DNA of 64,000 nucleotides from Kamptonema formosum PCC 10802 (GCF_000332335.1 NZ_KB235948.1:1259949-1323948), one strand, 5' to 3'. Positions 8,368 to 18,432 are shown, numbered from the stretch's first letter. The notes: generated by a model from the letters alone, not told the origin. Numbers and translations are program-made.

Positions 8368-8401
8368 AACATCGGTTCGGGAGGCAAGTGTGCGGCGGCG
8401 G

Positions 8402-11125
8402 CTAGTCGAGCACCTCATTAACCGGGAACCGGTCAATCAGCTGCATGGCGCGATAGGCGTTGCGCTTCAGCGACTCCGAAATATTCGGCACATGGGGGAT
8501 CTGAGAGAGAAAATCCAGAGTGCGGCGGAGGATGCGCACGACATCGCCTTCATCCAAACTGGTGTTCTCGCACAGATCCACCCATTCCACACCCAGAGCC
8601 CACTGCTCCACCAGAGAAATTAAATCCACCTCCAGCCACACCGGCAGCGCCACGCGATGGCGTCGCTGCAGCTGGAACAGGGCTCGGCGCACGCCCCGCA
8701 AACTCTCCAGCGCCCCCTCCACTTCTGGGGAGAGGTCATATCCGGCCCAGCTGTCCGGTCGGGACACCTCTGTCACCAGAGCTGCGCAGGCAGCGGCTAG
8801 GTGGTGGGGGTCAAGCTCGTTAAATTCCCCAGACCTCAGCGCCAGCCCCAGCCACAGTTCATTATCGCCGCGAATCGCTGCAGCTGCCTCCCCGAGCGGA
8901 GTCGGCGTCAAATCCTCCAAACCGCCAAAATGCTGCAAAATCTTAATCAAGTCGATAAATTCCTCCCAGTGGCGCTGGGACTGCTGCTGCAGCCGGGCTT
9001 CGCACTTCTCGATTTCGTCTTGGAGCGCCGCCGCCCGCCGGTGCCGCTTGAGCAGGGCTGCCGGTTCCCCCAGCTGGTGCAGGGGGTGAGACTCCACCTG
9101 CTGCCGCACTGCTTCGGTACGCTGCATCTGGGCGATCACTTCCGGAGCTTCGTCCGGGGTGGACGGGGTGGGAATCAGGCAGGCTATCCCCGCCGTCGCG
9201 TCTGTTCCCTGGCGGCTGGCTCCTGGCTTCAGGGGCATGTCCGCCGGCAGTTCCTGCAGTCTCTGCACTCCTTGGACGCGGGGCAGCTCCGGATGCAGGC
9301 CCACCACATCAATGCCGGTGCACACGTACCAGCGGTTATCCTGTCCCAGGCAGACCAAATGCGGCGACTGGCCCGGTCCCGGCACCCGAGTCACCAGCAC
9401 CGCTGTCAGCGGCTCGCTGTAGCGGATGTGCTTGCCCTTGAGCCGGAGAACCGTCCCCGGCATCGTGTACGGCAAGGCCACCGATATCTCGCTCGCCGAC
9501 ACCAGCGTCGCTTGCTCCTGCAACGTTTTCAGCAGCTGCCTTTCGGTTTTCAGGCGTTCGTGCAATTTCTCATAGCGGACGAGCAGATTCTCGTCGCAGA
9601 CCGCCAGCTGCTCTCGCACTTGCGCCAGATCCAGCTTCAGCGCCGCGATCTTCTCCTGCTGCGGGCGCAGGGACAGGGACGCCAGATACTGGCCAAAGCT
9701 GCGCTCCACCAGATTCTTGGCTTCCTCGACCGTGTGTTTTTGCAGCAAATTCAGCACCATGCCGTAGCTGGGCGCGAACTGGCTCACCAGTGGGTCAGCA
9801 CCGGCAGTCGCCAGATACGCCGCCTCCTTCGCGCCTTCAAAGGGAGTCTGCACCGTCACCACATGGCCGAGTTCGTCCATGCCCCGCCGGCCCGCTCGCC
9901 CGGCCATTTGCAGGAACTCGGACGCTTTCAGGAGCCGGTGCCCGTCATCCGTGCGCTTGGACAGGCTGGAAATCACCGTGGTGCGGGCGGGCATGTTAAT
10001 CCCCGCCGCCAGGGTTTCCGTGGCGAACACCACTTTAATTAGCCCTTGTTGAAACAGCTCTTCCACCAGTCCCTTCCAAGCGGGTAAAATGCCGGCGTGG
10101 TGAGCGGCAATTCCCCGGTAGAGCGGCTCCACCTGGCCGGCGCGACCGGCTTCTGGGTTGCGATCCAAAAACTCCTCAATCCGCACCTTCAGCTCTCGCG
10201 CTTCTCGCTCGCTGACCAGGGTGAGATTTTCGCAATCCGCCACGGCTCGATCGCAGCCCCGGCGGCTGAAGATAAAATAGATGGCCGGCAGCATGTCCCG
10301 CTGCCACAGCTGGGAGAGCACATAGGACATGCTCGGGGCTTCCGGACGCCCGCCTTTTGGTTTCCCCCCCTTGGGTTTGAGCAGGGCGTTAATTTTTTTG
10401 CCGCTGCTGTCGAGCAGGGGGAACAGCCCCTTGGGGCTGCAGAAGTGAAAGTCCAGGGGCACCGGGCGGAAGTCGGAGTAAATTAGATCCGTAGGGCCGT
10501 GCACCTGAGAGATCCAGTCCGTCAGCTGGGCGCTGTTGGCCACTGTCGCCGAGAGGGCCACCAGCTGGATGTCTGGCGGGCAGTAGATGATCGACTCCTC
10601 CCAAACCGTACCCCGCTGCCGGTCGTTCATGTAGTGGCACTCGTCGAGCACCACCGCTTCCACACCGGCGAGAGAGGTGCCCACCTCTCCGATGCGGGTG
10701 CCGTAGAGCATGTTGCGGAAGATTTCCGTCGTCATCACCAGGATGGGGGCGTCCCGATTCACTGACACGTCGCCGGTCACCAGCCCCACTTGGTCCGCCC
10801 CAAACTGTTCGCGGAAGTCGCGCAATTTTTGGTTGGAAAGCGCTTTCAGGGGCGTGGTGTAGAACACGCGCCGTTTCCTAGCCAAAGCGCGGTGAATGGC
10901 GTACTCCCCGATTAAGGTTTTCCCGGAGCCGGTGGGGGCGCAGACGACCACCGAGCGACCGGCATTCAGGGCGGCGAGCGCATCGAGCTGGAACTTATCC
11001 AGCTCAAATGGAAACAGTGTCTTCAGGTTTAGCTCTTGCTCTTGGAGGTTCTGGGGCACGGCTGGCACACAATGGATGATGGCGTTGCTGGCAAGGCTTC
11101 GCTGAACTCTTGCTGCAACAGACAC
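8402..11125 (-). CDS. DExH-box RNA helicase, Ski2/Mtr4 (DSHCT) type
   Basis: A 907-residue superfamily 2 helicase. Motif I is APTGSGKTL (~62-70), motif Ia TTPLKALSNQK, motif II DECH, motif III ALSATVAN, and motif VI QMAGRAGRRG; the C-terminal part (roughly 620-907) is the DSHCT domain of Ski2/Mtr4-like helicases. These unwind RNA in eukaryotic RNA decay; the cyanobacterial members are presumed RNA helicases. The only start codon ahead of the conserved LFPFELDKFQ block is a GTG at 11125. The size fits cyanobacterial homologs (about 890 residues). The gene stands alone between two repeat-rich gaps. Confidence 0.9.
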   Translation of the reverse strand: MSVAARVQRSLASNAIIHCVPAVPQNLQEQELNLKTLFPFELDKFQLDALAALNAGRSVVVCAPTGSGKTLIGEYAIHRALARKRRVFYTTPLKALSNQKLRDFREQFGADQVGLVTGDVSVNRDAPILVMTTEIFRNMLYGTRIGEVGTSLAGVEAVVLDECHYMNDRQRGTVWEESIIYCPPDIQLVALSATVANSAQLTDWISQVHGPTDLIYSDFRPVPLDFHFCSPKGLFPLLDSSGKKINALLKPKGGKPKGGRPEAPSMSYVLSQLWQRDMLPAIYFIFSRRGCDRAVADCENLTLVSEREARELKVRIEEFLDRNPEAGRAGQVEPLYRGIAAHHAGILPAWKGLVEELFQQGLIKVVFATETLAAGINMPARTTVISSLSKRTDDGHRLLKASEFLQMAGRAGRRGMDELGHVVTVQTPFEGAKEAAYLATAGADPLVSQFAPSYGMVLNLLQKHTVEEAKNLVERSFGQYLASLSLRPQQEKIAALKLDLAQVREQLAVCDENLLVRYEKLHERLKTERQLLKTLQEQATLVSASEISVALPYTMPGTVLRLKGKHIRYSEPLTAVLVTRVPGPGQSPHLVCLGQDNRWYVCTGIDVVGLHPELPRVQGVQRLQELPADMPLKPGASRQGTDATAGIACLIPTPSTPDEAPEVIAQMQRTEAVRQQVESHPLHQLGEPAALLKRHRRAAALQDEIEKCEARLQQQSQRHWEEFIDLIKILQHFGGLEDLTPTPLGEAAAAIRGDNELWLGLALRSGEFNELDPHHLAAACAALVTEVSRPDSWAGYDLSPEVEGALESLRGVRRALFQLQRRHRVALPVWLEVDLISLVEQWALGVEWVDLCENTSLDEGDVVRILRRTLDFLSQIPHVPNISESLKRNAYRAMQLIDRFPVNEVLD

Positions 11126-11419
11126 TTAAATCTATTTCTGATTGTAAACCTTAGGCAACAATCCCCTGTTGCCAGGGCGCAGTTTATCTGTGAGTCTTGG
11201 CGCGCCTCGGGCGCTCCCCCTCACATTCCCCTCACCGAAGCCACCCTAGACGGCTAGAGCGGATTTTCTTTCTGGCGGGAGCTGCTGCGCCGCCCTCTGC
11301 TGCCCGACCCTCTCCCCCCCACACGCTCGCGCATTATACCGCACTCTCCCGAAACCTGTCAAGTCCGCCGCCCAATCGGCTGCCGGTTTAACATCAGGCA
11401 CCCACGGGGGAATTTATGT

Positions 11420-11460
11420 CAATTTTAGATTTTGGATTTTGGATTTTGGATTTAAAATCC
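11420..11460. repeat. AATCCAAAATC-type repeat, copy 1
   Basis: Consecutive TTTTGGATTTTGGA units follow TCAATTTTAGA. This is the reverse complement of the AATCCAAAATCTAAAAT strings found beside several genes in the window. Confidence 0.65.
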
Positions 11461-11569
11461 AGACATCAAGAGGGTTTCGTCGGGCAAAAAAATACTGTCT
11501 ATCTCAACTTCCCCTCGTTCGGGAGGCTCTGCATTGGTTCAAGAAGCTGCCTTATTACCCTAACAGCTT

Positions 11570-11589
11570 ATCTATCTATCTATCTATCT
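11570..11589. repeat. TATC tetranucleotide microsatellite
   Basis: About five perfect copies of a 4-bp unit occur in a non-coding gap; copy number is likely to vary between strains. Confidence 0.8.
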
Positions 11590-11724
11590 CTCGCTGACAG
11601 CCATCTAAATTTAGAGAAAATTTTGTCAATTAAAATGCTTTAATAGCGCCCTTTTTAATCCCTATTTTCGCCGCACAAACAATCAAAACTTGCGATCAAA
11701 ACCAGATTTATAAAAGCGCAAATA

Positions 11725-11756
11725 AGAAACCAGGTTTCTTCAAGAAACCTGGTTCC
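11725..11756. repeat. hairpin-repeat copy with A/T-compensated stem
   Basis: AGAAACCAGGTTTCTT pairs with AAGAAACCTGGTTCCT. Relative to the family consensus ACCCGG/CCGGGT, a C-to-A change on one arm is matched by G-to-T on the other. Confidence 0.75.
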
Positions 11757-12029
11757 TGTTCATTGAGATATCCATTCTCTTTTCTAAATCCGCATCACCG
11801 CCGGCCCGGCACCGGCATAGGCCCCGCCACCGCCTATGCCATCAATCCGGAAAAAAGCATATATATACAACCTGTCGGAAGGGGCTTCCAGCACAAATCA
11901 TTGAATCAGAGAATAGCCTTGCGCCCCCCTGGGAAGCGCGATCGCAGCAGGGGGGAGAGATGTTCATCCCGGGCTGGCACACCGCAGCGAGCCCCATGTC
12001 TTCAGCCCTATAAATTGCAACTCTTAAAA

Positions 12030-14498
12030 TTAAATCAGGCGCAAAATGTCAGCCAATAAATTTCCGGGAACCTTAGAGAGTGCCGAATTTTGACCCTCAA
12101 GGTTGAAGTGAGTGTAAAAAGCCCGGATCGTTTGCGCCACACAATTGAGAGCATTTTGATAGGAATCGGGGTGCTGCTGCCAGCCGTTGCAGGCGAGCAG
12201 TTGGTGGTGCAGGGCAGTTTCTAAATGAGTGAACCGGCAGGCTTTCTCCAGCGGCAGCAGGGCTTCTGTGGCCAGGTGATAGTGAGCCAGCCCTAAATTA
12301 TTGTGGGTGGCAAATATATCAAAGCTCAGAGGTTTGCGAGAGGGACTGTCTTTCAGGAGAGCCGCTTCGTAAGCTTTAACGCACTGCTGCAACAACTGCA
12401 AGCGCTGCTCAGGTTTGGCCTTGCACTGGGCGGCCAAATGCCAGTAGGCGGTGCCCAAATTGTTCTGAGTCGCGGCACAAGCGGCGGGAAGCGCTGCTTT
12501 TTTGCGGTAAGTCAGGGCAATCTCATAGGCGCTGATCGCCTGGAGCAGGTTCTCCTGAGGCTGCTCGTACTGGGCCAGGTTCCAGCAGGCGGTGCCCAAA
12601 TTATTGTGCAGCATGCCACAGTCGAGAGCGGGACTGCAGTTGCAGTAGCGGATTGCCTCATTATAAGCGGAGATCGCCTGCCGCAGGTGGGGGACCGGCT
12701 GGCAGTGCTGCGCCAAGTTCCAGCAGGCGGTGCCCAAGTTATTGAGAGTGGCGGCATAGCGCACCGGCTCTGCGTGGGAGTTTTCCAGGTCCGCTCCGCT
12801 GTACCGCAGCGCTTCCTGATAGGCTAAAACCGATTGCTGCCAGTTCTCAGCCGGCTGGCGGTAGCGGGCCAACTCGCCGCAGACGGCTCCCAAATTATTC
12901 TGCACGGTCGCGTAGGACAGCGGCTGCCTTTGGGGGCTGACATTCATCAGCGCCGCGTGATAGGCGTGAATTGCCAGCTCCAGCTGCAACAGCTTCTGCT
13001 GCGGGTCCGCGAGGCGGCGGGACAGCATCCAGTAGAGATTGCCCAAGTCATTCAAAATATCCGGCACCCTCACAGAAGCCGCGCCCACAAATTCCAGCAC
13101 CTGCTGGTAGGCGCGGATGGCAATCGTCAGGTTTTCGGGGGAGGCATCTCCGAGCTCAATGCGAGAGCGGTAGAGTTCTGCCAGCGTCAGGTAGGCACCG
13201 GCAAGCGACCCCGGCAATGCCTGCTGCCGGTACAGTTCCTCAAGATTTTCCAGGGTTTGCAGGGAGTGGGAAGTGTTCAGCTGCGCGCCCCAACCCTCTT
13301 CTCGCCCAGCACTGGCGATCACCAGATCTACCAGTTCCGCCACCGCGCCAGATTGCTGTTTGAGCAGTGGGAAGGGTGTTCTGGGGACGCCAAGAGCTCC
13401 CCCCCGGGAAGGGACAGCCCGCACCGTCGGGGATAGAGCGGATGTGAGGCCGGATGTGTTACTGTCGTTTAGGTTTGGCTCGAAGACAATTTGTGTCTGG
13501 GAGTGCGCTGCTGTGTCCCCATTGTGCCCCGTTTGTTTCTCTGAATTGCGATCGGGGGTGGAAATATTTTCCACGGCGCGAGCGGCGGAGCGCAGCACTG
13601 CTGCCCCCCGGCGGGTTAAATCGGTGATGTGCTCAATTCCTGCCGCTATCTCCACCAGGTCTGGCGCAGCCACCAGCTGGCTAACCGAACTCTGCGGCAC
13701 AGGTGCGGGGGGGAGCGCTTTTTGTTTGCCGGTGGTGCCCAGTTGTGCGGAATCCCGAGCCGCCTCTGTGCGATCGCGGGCTAAAATGTCCCAGACAACC
13801 TCCTGAGGCGCGGTGATTTCTGAGTGCAAGGGCGAACAGCCGTTCGCCGGTGCGGGATTGGGCGCAGCGCCGGCCCCAACTTGGGCACTGTTTTGGCGAT
13901 TGTGGCCGGCAGCCCTCGGTGCGGCTAGGGCGCAGGAAGCAGGTTTTGGCTCTCCCTCAAACTCAAACACGCCGGTGCGCCGGTTCCAAAACTCAGCCGC
14001 AGACTGCTGGATCGTCTGCAGCCAAGGTCGGGGCACCCAGAGCAACAGGTTGGACTCCAGCGCCGACAGGCTGCGATCGATATCGCGCAGGTAGCTGAGG
14101 AAAGACCACTGCAGGGCCGATCGCTGCCGCGTCAGGTGTTCCACGCCCAAAATCTGAAATCCGGTGGGCGGGCGATCGCCGTTTCTCGGTTTGGATCGCT
14201 CAGCCAGCCACTCGGCAATTTGAGCGATCGGATTGGGATGGCGGAAGTTCAGCTGCAGGGTGACTAATAGCGGGAAACTGGCTCTTGGGGCGGAGGGTGC
14301 CGGTGGCGCACAGCCCAACTCTGCCTCTAAATCGGCAGCTAGGCGGTTGCGCAAGGGCATGTCATCGCAGACTGCCACAAAAATTTGCCGGCGCAAATTT
14401 AAGCTCAGCGCCAGTTTAAGGCGCTCATAGATTTGCCGGTTCGAGTCTGTTACTTTTGGGGGCGTTACTGTTGGGACGGCAATCGAGGTGACACTCAT
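12030..14498 (-). CDS. TPR protein with conserved cyanobacterial N-terminal domain
   Basis: An 822-residue protein. Residues ~15-190 form a globular domain seen at the front of many cyanobacterial TPR proteins (IYERLKLALSLNLRRQIFVAVCDD... and FLSYLRDIDRSLSALESNLLLWVPRPWL); it has no intact Walker A. Residues ~190-430 are low-complexity and probably disordered. From ~430 on there are at least six TPR-like helical repeats marked by NNLGTACWNLAQ and SAYEIAL. The ATG at 14498 gives MSVTSIAVP. The frame stays open 510 bp further upstream, but that part includes a dispersed repeat (14803-14856) and has no conserved features. It lies at the end of the polysaccharide gene run. A scaffold or regulatory role is inference. 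Confidence 0.75.
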   Translation of the reverse strand: MSVTSIAVPTVTPPKVTDSNRQIYERLKLALSLNLRRQIFVAVCDDMPLRNRLAADLEAELGCAPPAPSAPRASFPLLVTLQLNFRHPNPIAQIAEWLAERSKPRNGDRPPTGFQILGVEHLTRQRSALQWSFLSYLRDIDRSLSALESNLLLWVPRPWLQTIQQSAAEFWNRRTGVFEFEGEPKPASCALAAPRAAGHNRQNSAQVGAGAAPNPAPANGCSPLHSEITAPQEVVWDILARDRTEAARDSAQLGTTGKQKALPPAPVPQSSVSQLVAAPDLVEIAAGIEHITDLTRRGAAVLRSAARAVENISTPDRNSEKQTGHNGDTAAHSQTQIVFEPNLNDSNTSGLTSALSPTVRAVPSRGGALGVPRTPFPLLKQQSGAVAELVDLVIASAGREEGWGAQLNTSHSLQTLENLEELYRQQALPGSLAGAYLTLAELYRSRIELGDASPENLTIAIRAYQQVLEFVGAASVRVPDILNDLGNLYWMLSRRLADPQQKLLQLELAIHAYHAALMNVSPQRQPLSYATVQNNLGAVCGELARYRQPAENWQQSVLAYQEALRYSGADLENSHAEPVRYAATLNNLGTACWNLAQHCQPVPHLRQAISAYNEAIRYCNCSPALDCGMLHNNLGTACWNLAQYEQPQENLLQAISAYEIALTYRKKAALPAACAATQNNLGTAYWHLAAQCKAKPEQRLQLLQQCVKAYEAALLKDSPSRKPLSFDIFATHNNLGLAHYHLATEALLPLEKACRFTHLETALHHQLLACNGWQQHPDSYQNALNCVAQTIRAFYTHFNLEGQNSALSKVPGNLLADILRLI

Positions 14499-15009
14499 AC
14501 TGTGCTGGTAATGTCGGTCGGCTGGTTGCGCTGCTAGAGTGCCTTTGTTTTGAAGGAACTCTTGTTTGCTGCCTCTAGCTTTACGGCGGATGCTTCCGGG
14601 CTTCAGGATGCAAGCGTCCAGTTTTATGGACAGTTGGCTGCCGGTTGGGCGGAAAGCCCGCAGTGCCGCTTTTTCTCCTGACACTATCCTTCCTCTGGCG
14701 CAGTCTTTAGACGGTAAAATACAGTACCTTTTCTGATTTATGTTCCTTAAGGGGGATTGGCAGTTCTGTAACAGGGTTGATAGGGCATCGTTCCAGGCCC
14801 TGTCAGGGGCCGGTTTACCGATATCTCTGCCTGATGAACCCGCCCCTGCTGTGCCCTCAGGCGGAGGCGGCGCACCCGCATGACCCACTTTTGCACCACT
14901 CTTCCGATCGGGGGGGGACATGGGGAGAGAAAAAACCGCATCTGGACTTTCTGCCATTGGGTATATTGACTTTACCGGCACGCTCCCTCTCAGGGTGAGC
15001 AATATCACT
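14499..15009. other. leader region upstream of the TPR gene
   Basis: About 510 bp, open in the TPR frame but without conserved protein features. It contains a copy of the GGGGCGGGTT element, which argues that translation starts at 14498 rather than farther upstream. Confidence 0.5.
14803..14856. repeat. AGGGGCGGGTT inverted-repeat element, copy 2
   Basis: CAGGGGCCGGTTTACCGATATC followed by ATGAACCCGCCCCTGC mirrors the elements at 124-189 and 52222-52301, with a shorter interior. Confidence 0.55.
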
Positions 15010-17316
15010 TTAATTTTTCACGCTCTGGCGATTAAAGCGATAGAGGAGTGGCTCTTTGCTCATATTTTTACCGGAAACGCGAGTAAATACACCGCTATTT
15101 TCTAGGCGCAATAAATCTATTTTTAACCGCTGAATTTTTGCGGATTTTTGCGCATCTACATCCAGGGGGCCAAGGGCGATATAACTGACATTTTTTTGCC
15201 TGAGTTCCTTAAGCCAGTCCACAATATTATCTGACTCAAAGGGGACATGTAAAACTTGCTGCTTCAGGCTTTTGCCATAGAAAATGTAGTTGCGCGAGCT
15301 TAACAAATATCCAATGTTTTCGGTTGTTTTTATATGGCTGTCTATGTATTCATAGATTCCTCCATAAATTTCTGTGCGGGCTAGATCGCGTTTTTCTCTG
15401 GCCATCAAGGTAGTGCTGGCGGTTAAGGCGATTGCTATAAAAAAGGCTAAGGGGCTGCGCGACCGTTTGAAAAATCTGGAAAACTTTGCAATAGCTGTAT
15501 TGGCTTCAGGATTTCTGTCTCCTCTCCCTAGAAGCAAGAACAGAAGTATGATATATATCAATATGCCGGCGGCTAAACTGGACATCTCAGCGGTAAGGTG
15601 GTGGGAAATAAAAGCAACAGCTTGGTCCGGAGACTCTTTAAAGCTCTCCAAAATTTTAGTCGGCCTAACTTCACTGTTCCCCACAAAGAATTCATGTCTC
15701 ACCAGGTCAAAGAGACTGCTGCTAACTGTGCCAGTAACAGTGCTAAGACAAACTAAGGCGGCGATAAATTTGTCTGGAGTTCGCATCAAGGTGGCGCTAG
15801 CTGCTGCTGCGACTCCTAGTACCCCCAAAACGGGAAAGCCATATCTCAAGTTGTAACCGAGCAAAACGCTAAGCTGTCCCGCCACATCCCCACTTGTGCC
15901 AGAACTGTAAGGGGTGTTCCAGTAGAGAAATCCTGTAGCTATTAACAGGGCAAATAAACCGGCAGTGTTTGGATGGGGTACTCTCCTTTGACCGAGGAAA
16001 GCCACCGGCAAAACAAGCACCTGCATGACCATCGCCACAAAGGGGATCTGCAATCTAGAAATTGCTAGCATGCCGAACGTTTTCCAGTGGTCGATGTTGG
16101 CTGGATTAAACTGATTTGTTAGGGTACTTTGCTGGAGTTTATAAAGATTGATTCTGGCGGGGACAGGTACGGCGGAGAGAGCTGTGCTGGCCACTTTTAC
16201 AGCGCTCTCGCCGGCTGTATAAGATTTTATCTCCAGAAAGTTCCTCAAGTACCAAAAGCCTCCTAACACTAATAAGCAAATTACACCTGTAGCGACGGCT
16301 GGATTTAACACTTGTCTCCAGGAACTCCAGTTAGGAGTAGCGCTCCGCTGGGTGTTGCGCCAGCTCCTTGAAATTTCAAGGATAGCGAACAGGCCGGCGA
16401 TAAAAGCTGCATAAATAAATCCTATTGTTTTGAGGCCAATCAGCATTCCCAGCGATGCTAGTAAGAGTGCGAGTTCGGTCACCGACCGGCTTCTGTGATA
16501 GGACAGTGCCAAATACAGGCACGCCATATAAAACGAAGCTAAGGGCAAATCTATATGGATGGTGTTGACCTGATCGATGATATAAGGCACCGTTAAAACA
16601 AGAGAGGACGCCGCCATACTGTGAAATCTTGTCGCCCCAAATTGACGGCTCAGCAGGTAAACGGAAAGCCCCAGAAGCAGCCAAGCGATTAACGCCGGCA
16701 AACAGACCAGGAAGTCCTCTCCGAAAGGCATTAAAAATAGGGCGCACAGCACTTCCCAATCATAAGGATATACTTTGGCATCCCAATGAGCGAAAAGCCA
16801 CTCTCCAGCAGGGTCTAACAGGGTAAAGTAATGGGTTTGATACCACCGGGCCATAGGAGGGAGGTGGAACCACAAAGAGTCGTAATATGTCACCGGCACT
16901 GTCGCCAGTTTCCCCAGAAGCATTAAACCGACAAAGGAAAGGGAAGCGACGGCAAGTAGCTCTTGTTTATTTAACCGCCTGCTGGCGGGCATCAGGTTTC
17001 GCCAAGACAGGGGTGCCCGCCGGCTCATTCGCAGCAAGCTGACGGTGCCGGCGGCAAAAAGAATGATTTCTGATAGGATTAATGGGGCGAGATGAAACTG
17101 TCTAACACTCCCTAAAAAAAGTCCGGCCATCACCTGTATAATGCTCCAGGCTGTTCCTATCAAAAGCCAGCTGTGAGCGCAGGAATATCCGCTGACTTGG
17201 CGGGCATTTTTCAGGACAATGGACAGGCACAAGGGAAGTGGCCCTCCTAAAAGAATCAGGAATAGACCCAGCTCCCACAGATTTTTTAATAGGTCAGCTA
17301 TCGCGTTCAAAGTCAC
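15010..17316 (-). CDS. multi-spanning membrane glycosyltransferase-like protein (GT39/ArnT-type)
   Basis: A 768-residue protein with about a dozen hydrophobic segments between residues 10 and 620 and a C-terminal soluble tail. A first-loop motif, VTYYDSLWFHLPPMARWYQ, resembles the acidic loop motif of polyprenyl-phosphate-dependent GT-C transferases such as ArnT/PMT. Such enzymes move sugars from lipid carriers to acceptors on the outer side of the membrane. Two starts compete: GTG at 17316 is only 2 nt from the AAGGAG sequence, while TTG at 17310 is 8 nt from it and better placed. A TATAAT box lies at 17360-17365. It is the last glycan gene of the 15-30 kb run. The substrate cannot be read from the sequence. 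Confidence 0.7.
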   Translation of the reverse strand: MTLNAIADLLKNLWELGLFLILLGGPLPLCLSIVLKNARQVSGYSCAHSWLLIGTAWSIIQVMAGLFLGSVRQFHLAPLILSEIILFAAGTVSLLRMSRRAPLSWRNLMPASRRLNKQELLAVASLSFVGLMLLGKLATVPVTYYDSLWFHLPPMARWYQTHYFTLLDPAGEWLFAHWDAKVYPYDWEVLCALFLMPFGEDFLVCLPALIAWLLLGLSVYLLSRQFGATRFHSMAASSLVLTVPYIIDQVNTIHIDLPLASFYMACLYLALSYHRSRSVTELALLLASLGMLIGLKTIGFIYAAFIAGLFAILEISRSWRNTQRSATPNWSSWRQVLNPAVATGVICLLVLGGFWYLRNFLEIKSYTAGESAVKVASTALSAVPVPARINLYKLQQSTLTNQFNPANIDHWKTFGMLAISRLQIPFVAMVMQVLVLPVAFLGQRRVPHPNTAGLFALLIATGFLYWNTPYSSGTSGDVAGQLSVLLGYNLRYGFPVLGVLGVAAAASATLMRTPDKFIAALVCLSTVTGTVSSSLFDLVRHEFFVGNSEVRPTKILESFKESPDQAVAFISHHLTAEMSSLAAGILIYIILLFLLLGRGDRNPEANTAIAKFSRFFKRSRSPLAFFIAIALTASTTLMAREKRDLARTEIYGGIYEYIDSHIKTTENIGYLLSSRNYIFYGKSLKQQVLHVPFESDNIVDWLKELRQKNVSYIALGPLDVDAQKSAKIQRLKIDLLRLENSGVFTRVSGKNMSKEPLLYRFNRQSVKN

Positions 17317-17359
17317 AACTCCTTATTGACTGGGGCAGAACTAGACATCACCTTTGTAT

Positions 17360-17365
17360 ATTATA
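17360..17365 (-). promoter_or_regulatory. candidate -10 box for the membrane glycosyltransferase gene
   Basis: On the minus strand the sequence is a perfect TATAAT about 45-50 nt upstream of the start. No clear -35 box is seen. A hairpin-repeat copy sits directly upstream (17377-17410). Confidence 0.35.
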
Positions 17366-17376
17366 GCCTTTCTCAC

Positions 17377-17410
17377 GGAAACCCGGCTTCTTAAAAAAAC
17401 CGGGTTTCTG
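17377..17410. repeat. hairpin-repeat copy between two polysaccharide genes
   Basis: GGAAACCCGGCTTCTT and ACCGGGTTTCTGG form an inverted repeat of the common family, between the GT2 stop at 17431 and the promoter-like box at 17360. Confidence 0.7.
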
Positions 17411-17430
17411 GGGCGGATATTACCACAAAT

Positions 17431-18327
17431 TTAGCGTTGGCGCTGCTGGATCCTTCGCTCCCAAAAAAAACCGGCTGTATTGGCGACTTGAGACAGGAAG
17501 AGCGAGCCGGTGAGCAAGGGCGCGGGTTGCTGGGAGGGGCGCACAAACGGGTAAGTTAGCAAGTTTAGATAAAATGAGAGAGGCTCCACTTTAATGGGAG
17601 TTCGGTTTCGCCCGGCGCGAACTTGGTGAAAGCAGAAAGCGCCGCGACCATAGTTAAAGTGCTGCCGCCAGAACGCAGTCAGGGTGAGGTGATGCGCGTG
17701 GGAAACCAGAACTTCGGGAGCGTAAATCATAGGATAGCCCTTGTGCAGCCAGCGATCGCAGAATTCCCTATCTTCTGCTGCTGCCAGAGGAAAGCTCGTA
17801 TCAAAGCCGCCAAGAGCGCGGAAACGCTCGGCTGGCAGGGCGAAATTATTAGAAGCGAAAAAACTGGCTCCCTCGGCACTAGCATTATAATACCCGTAAA
17901 GGTAATCGATTAGTACCTGACTTGCGGTAGAATAGAGATTGTCGGAAAGGGCGTTGGCAGTTCGACCGCCAATTATGCAATCGGGAAACTCGGCAAAACG
18001 CGCCGCCAGGGTTGTGAGCCAATCCGGAGCCGGCGTGCAGTCGTCGTCGGTGAAGGCGAGAAACTCGCCCAAGGCGCAGAACGCGCCGGTGTTCCGCGCC
18101 GTTGCTGGACCGGCATTGGGTTGCTTGAGCAGCGTTATTTGCAGTTGGCTTCGCACCGGCTCCACCGCAGTTCCCACCGGCATCTCGCTACCGTCATCGA
18201 CTATAATAACCTCAAACCGGTCGCGGGGATAGTCCAGCCGCGCCAGAGATTGAAGGCAGGTCGCCAGACGTTCCGGACGGTTGTAGGTGGGGATAACAAT
18301 CGAGAAAAAAGGCTGTTCTCGTTCCAT
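17431..18327 (-). CDS. family 2 glycosyltransferase
   Basis: A 298-residue GT-A fold transferase. SIVIPTYNRPERL opens the nucleotide-binding fold, IIVDDGS and AFTDDDC (the DxD metal and sugar-nucleotide site, ~residue 93) follow, and AAEDREFCDRW is the acceptor-side ED motif. It would transfer a sugar from a nucleotide donor to a growing glycan at the cytoplasmic face of the membrane. A repeat-containing gap separates it from the membrane glycosyltransferase; the flippase gene lies 105 bp upstream. Confidence 0.88.
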   Translation of the reverse strand: MEREQPFFSIVIPTYNRPERLATCLQSLARLDYPRDRFEVIIVDDGSEMPVGTAVEPVRSQLQITLLKQPNAGPATARNTGAFCALGEFLAFTDDDCTPAPDWLTTLAARFAEFPDCIIGGRTANALSDNLYSTASQVLIDYLYGYYNASAEGASFFASNNFALPAERFRALGGFDTSFPLAAAEDREFCDRWLHKGYPMIYAPEVLVSHAHHLTLTAFWRQHFNYGRGAFCFHQVRAGRNRTPIKVEPLSFYLNLLTYPFVRPSQQPAPLLTGSLFLSQVANTAGFFWERRIQQRQR

Positions 18328-18432
18328 AAAAATTCCGGCGTTTTTTTGTCCTGGATGGCTCTGTTCGCTAGCACCGGCTCGGTGGCTCTGCCAAGTCGCG
18401 CTCGCGATAGTCCGAGGGTTTCATCAGCTATT

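Larger units (their letters stand above)
7509..8401. other. gene-free gap with repeats
   Basis: About 890 bp between the kinase start and the helicase stop. It contains a variant of the GGGAGCGGGTTGGGGGTGGG repeat (7560-7605), a copy of the CGTTCCCAG repeat (7855-7940) and a 107-bp terminal-inverted-repeat element (8261-8367). Short open frames here have no recognisable product. Confidence 0.6.
11126..12029. other. gene-free gap with simple repeats
   Basis: About 900 bp between the helicase start and the stop of the TPR gene. It holds a GATTTTGGATTTTGG run (11420-11460), a tetranucleotide tract (11570-11589), a hairpin-family copy (11725-11756) and a CCGGAAAAAAGCATATATA motif near 11848 that recurs at 34405 and 34641. 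No gene is supported. Confidence 0.6.

Noticed and set aside
8801-10042. Long open frame on the plus strand across the helicase gene
   Set aside because: It is antisense to a clearly conserved helicase, has no recognisable domains and reflects GC-rich codon use.
14499-15008. 170-residue N-terminal extension of the TPR protein
   Set aside because: It covers a dispersed repeat and lacks conserved sequence; the ATG at 14498 precedes the recognised domain.
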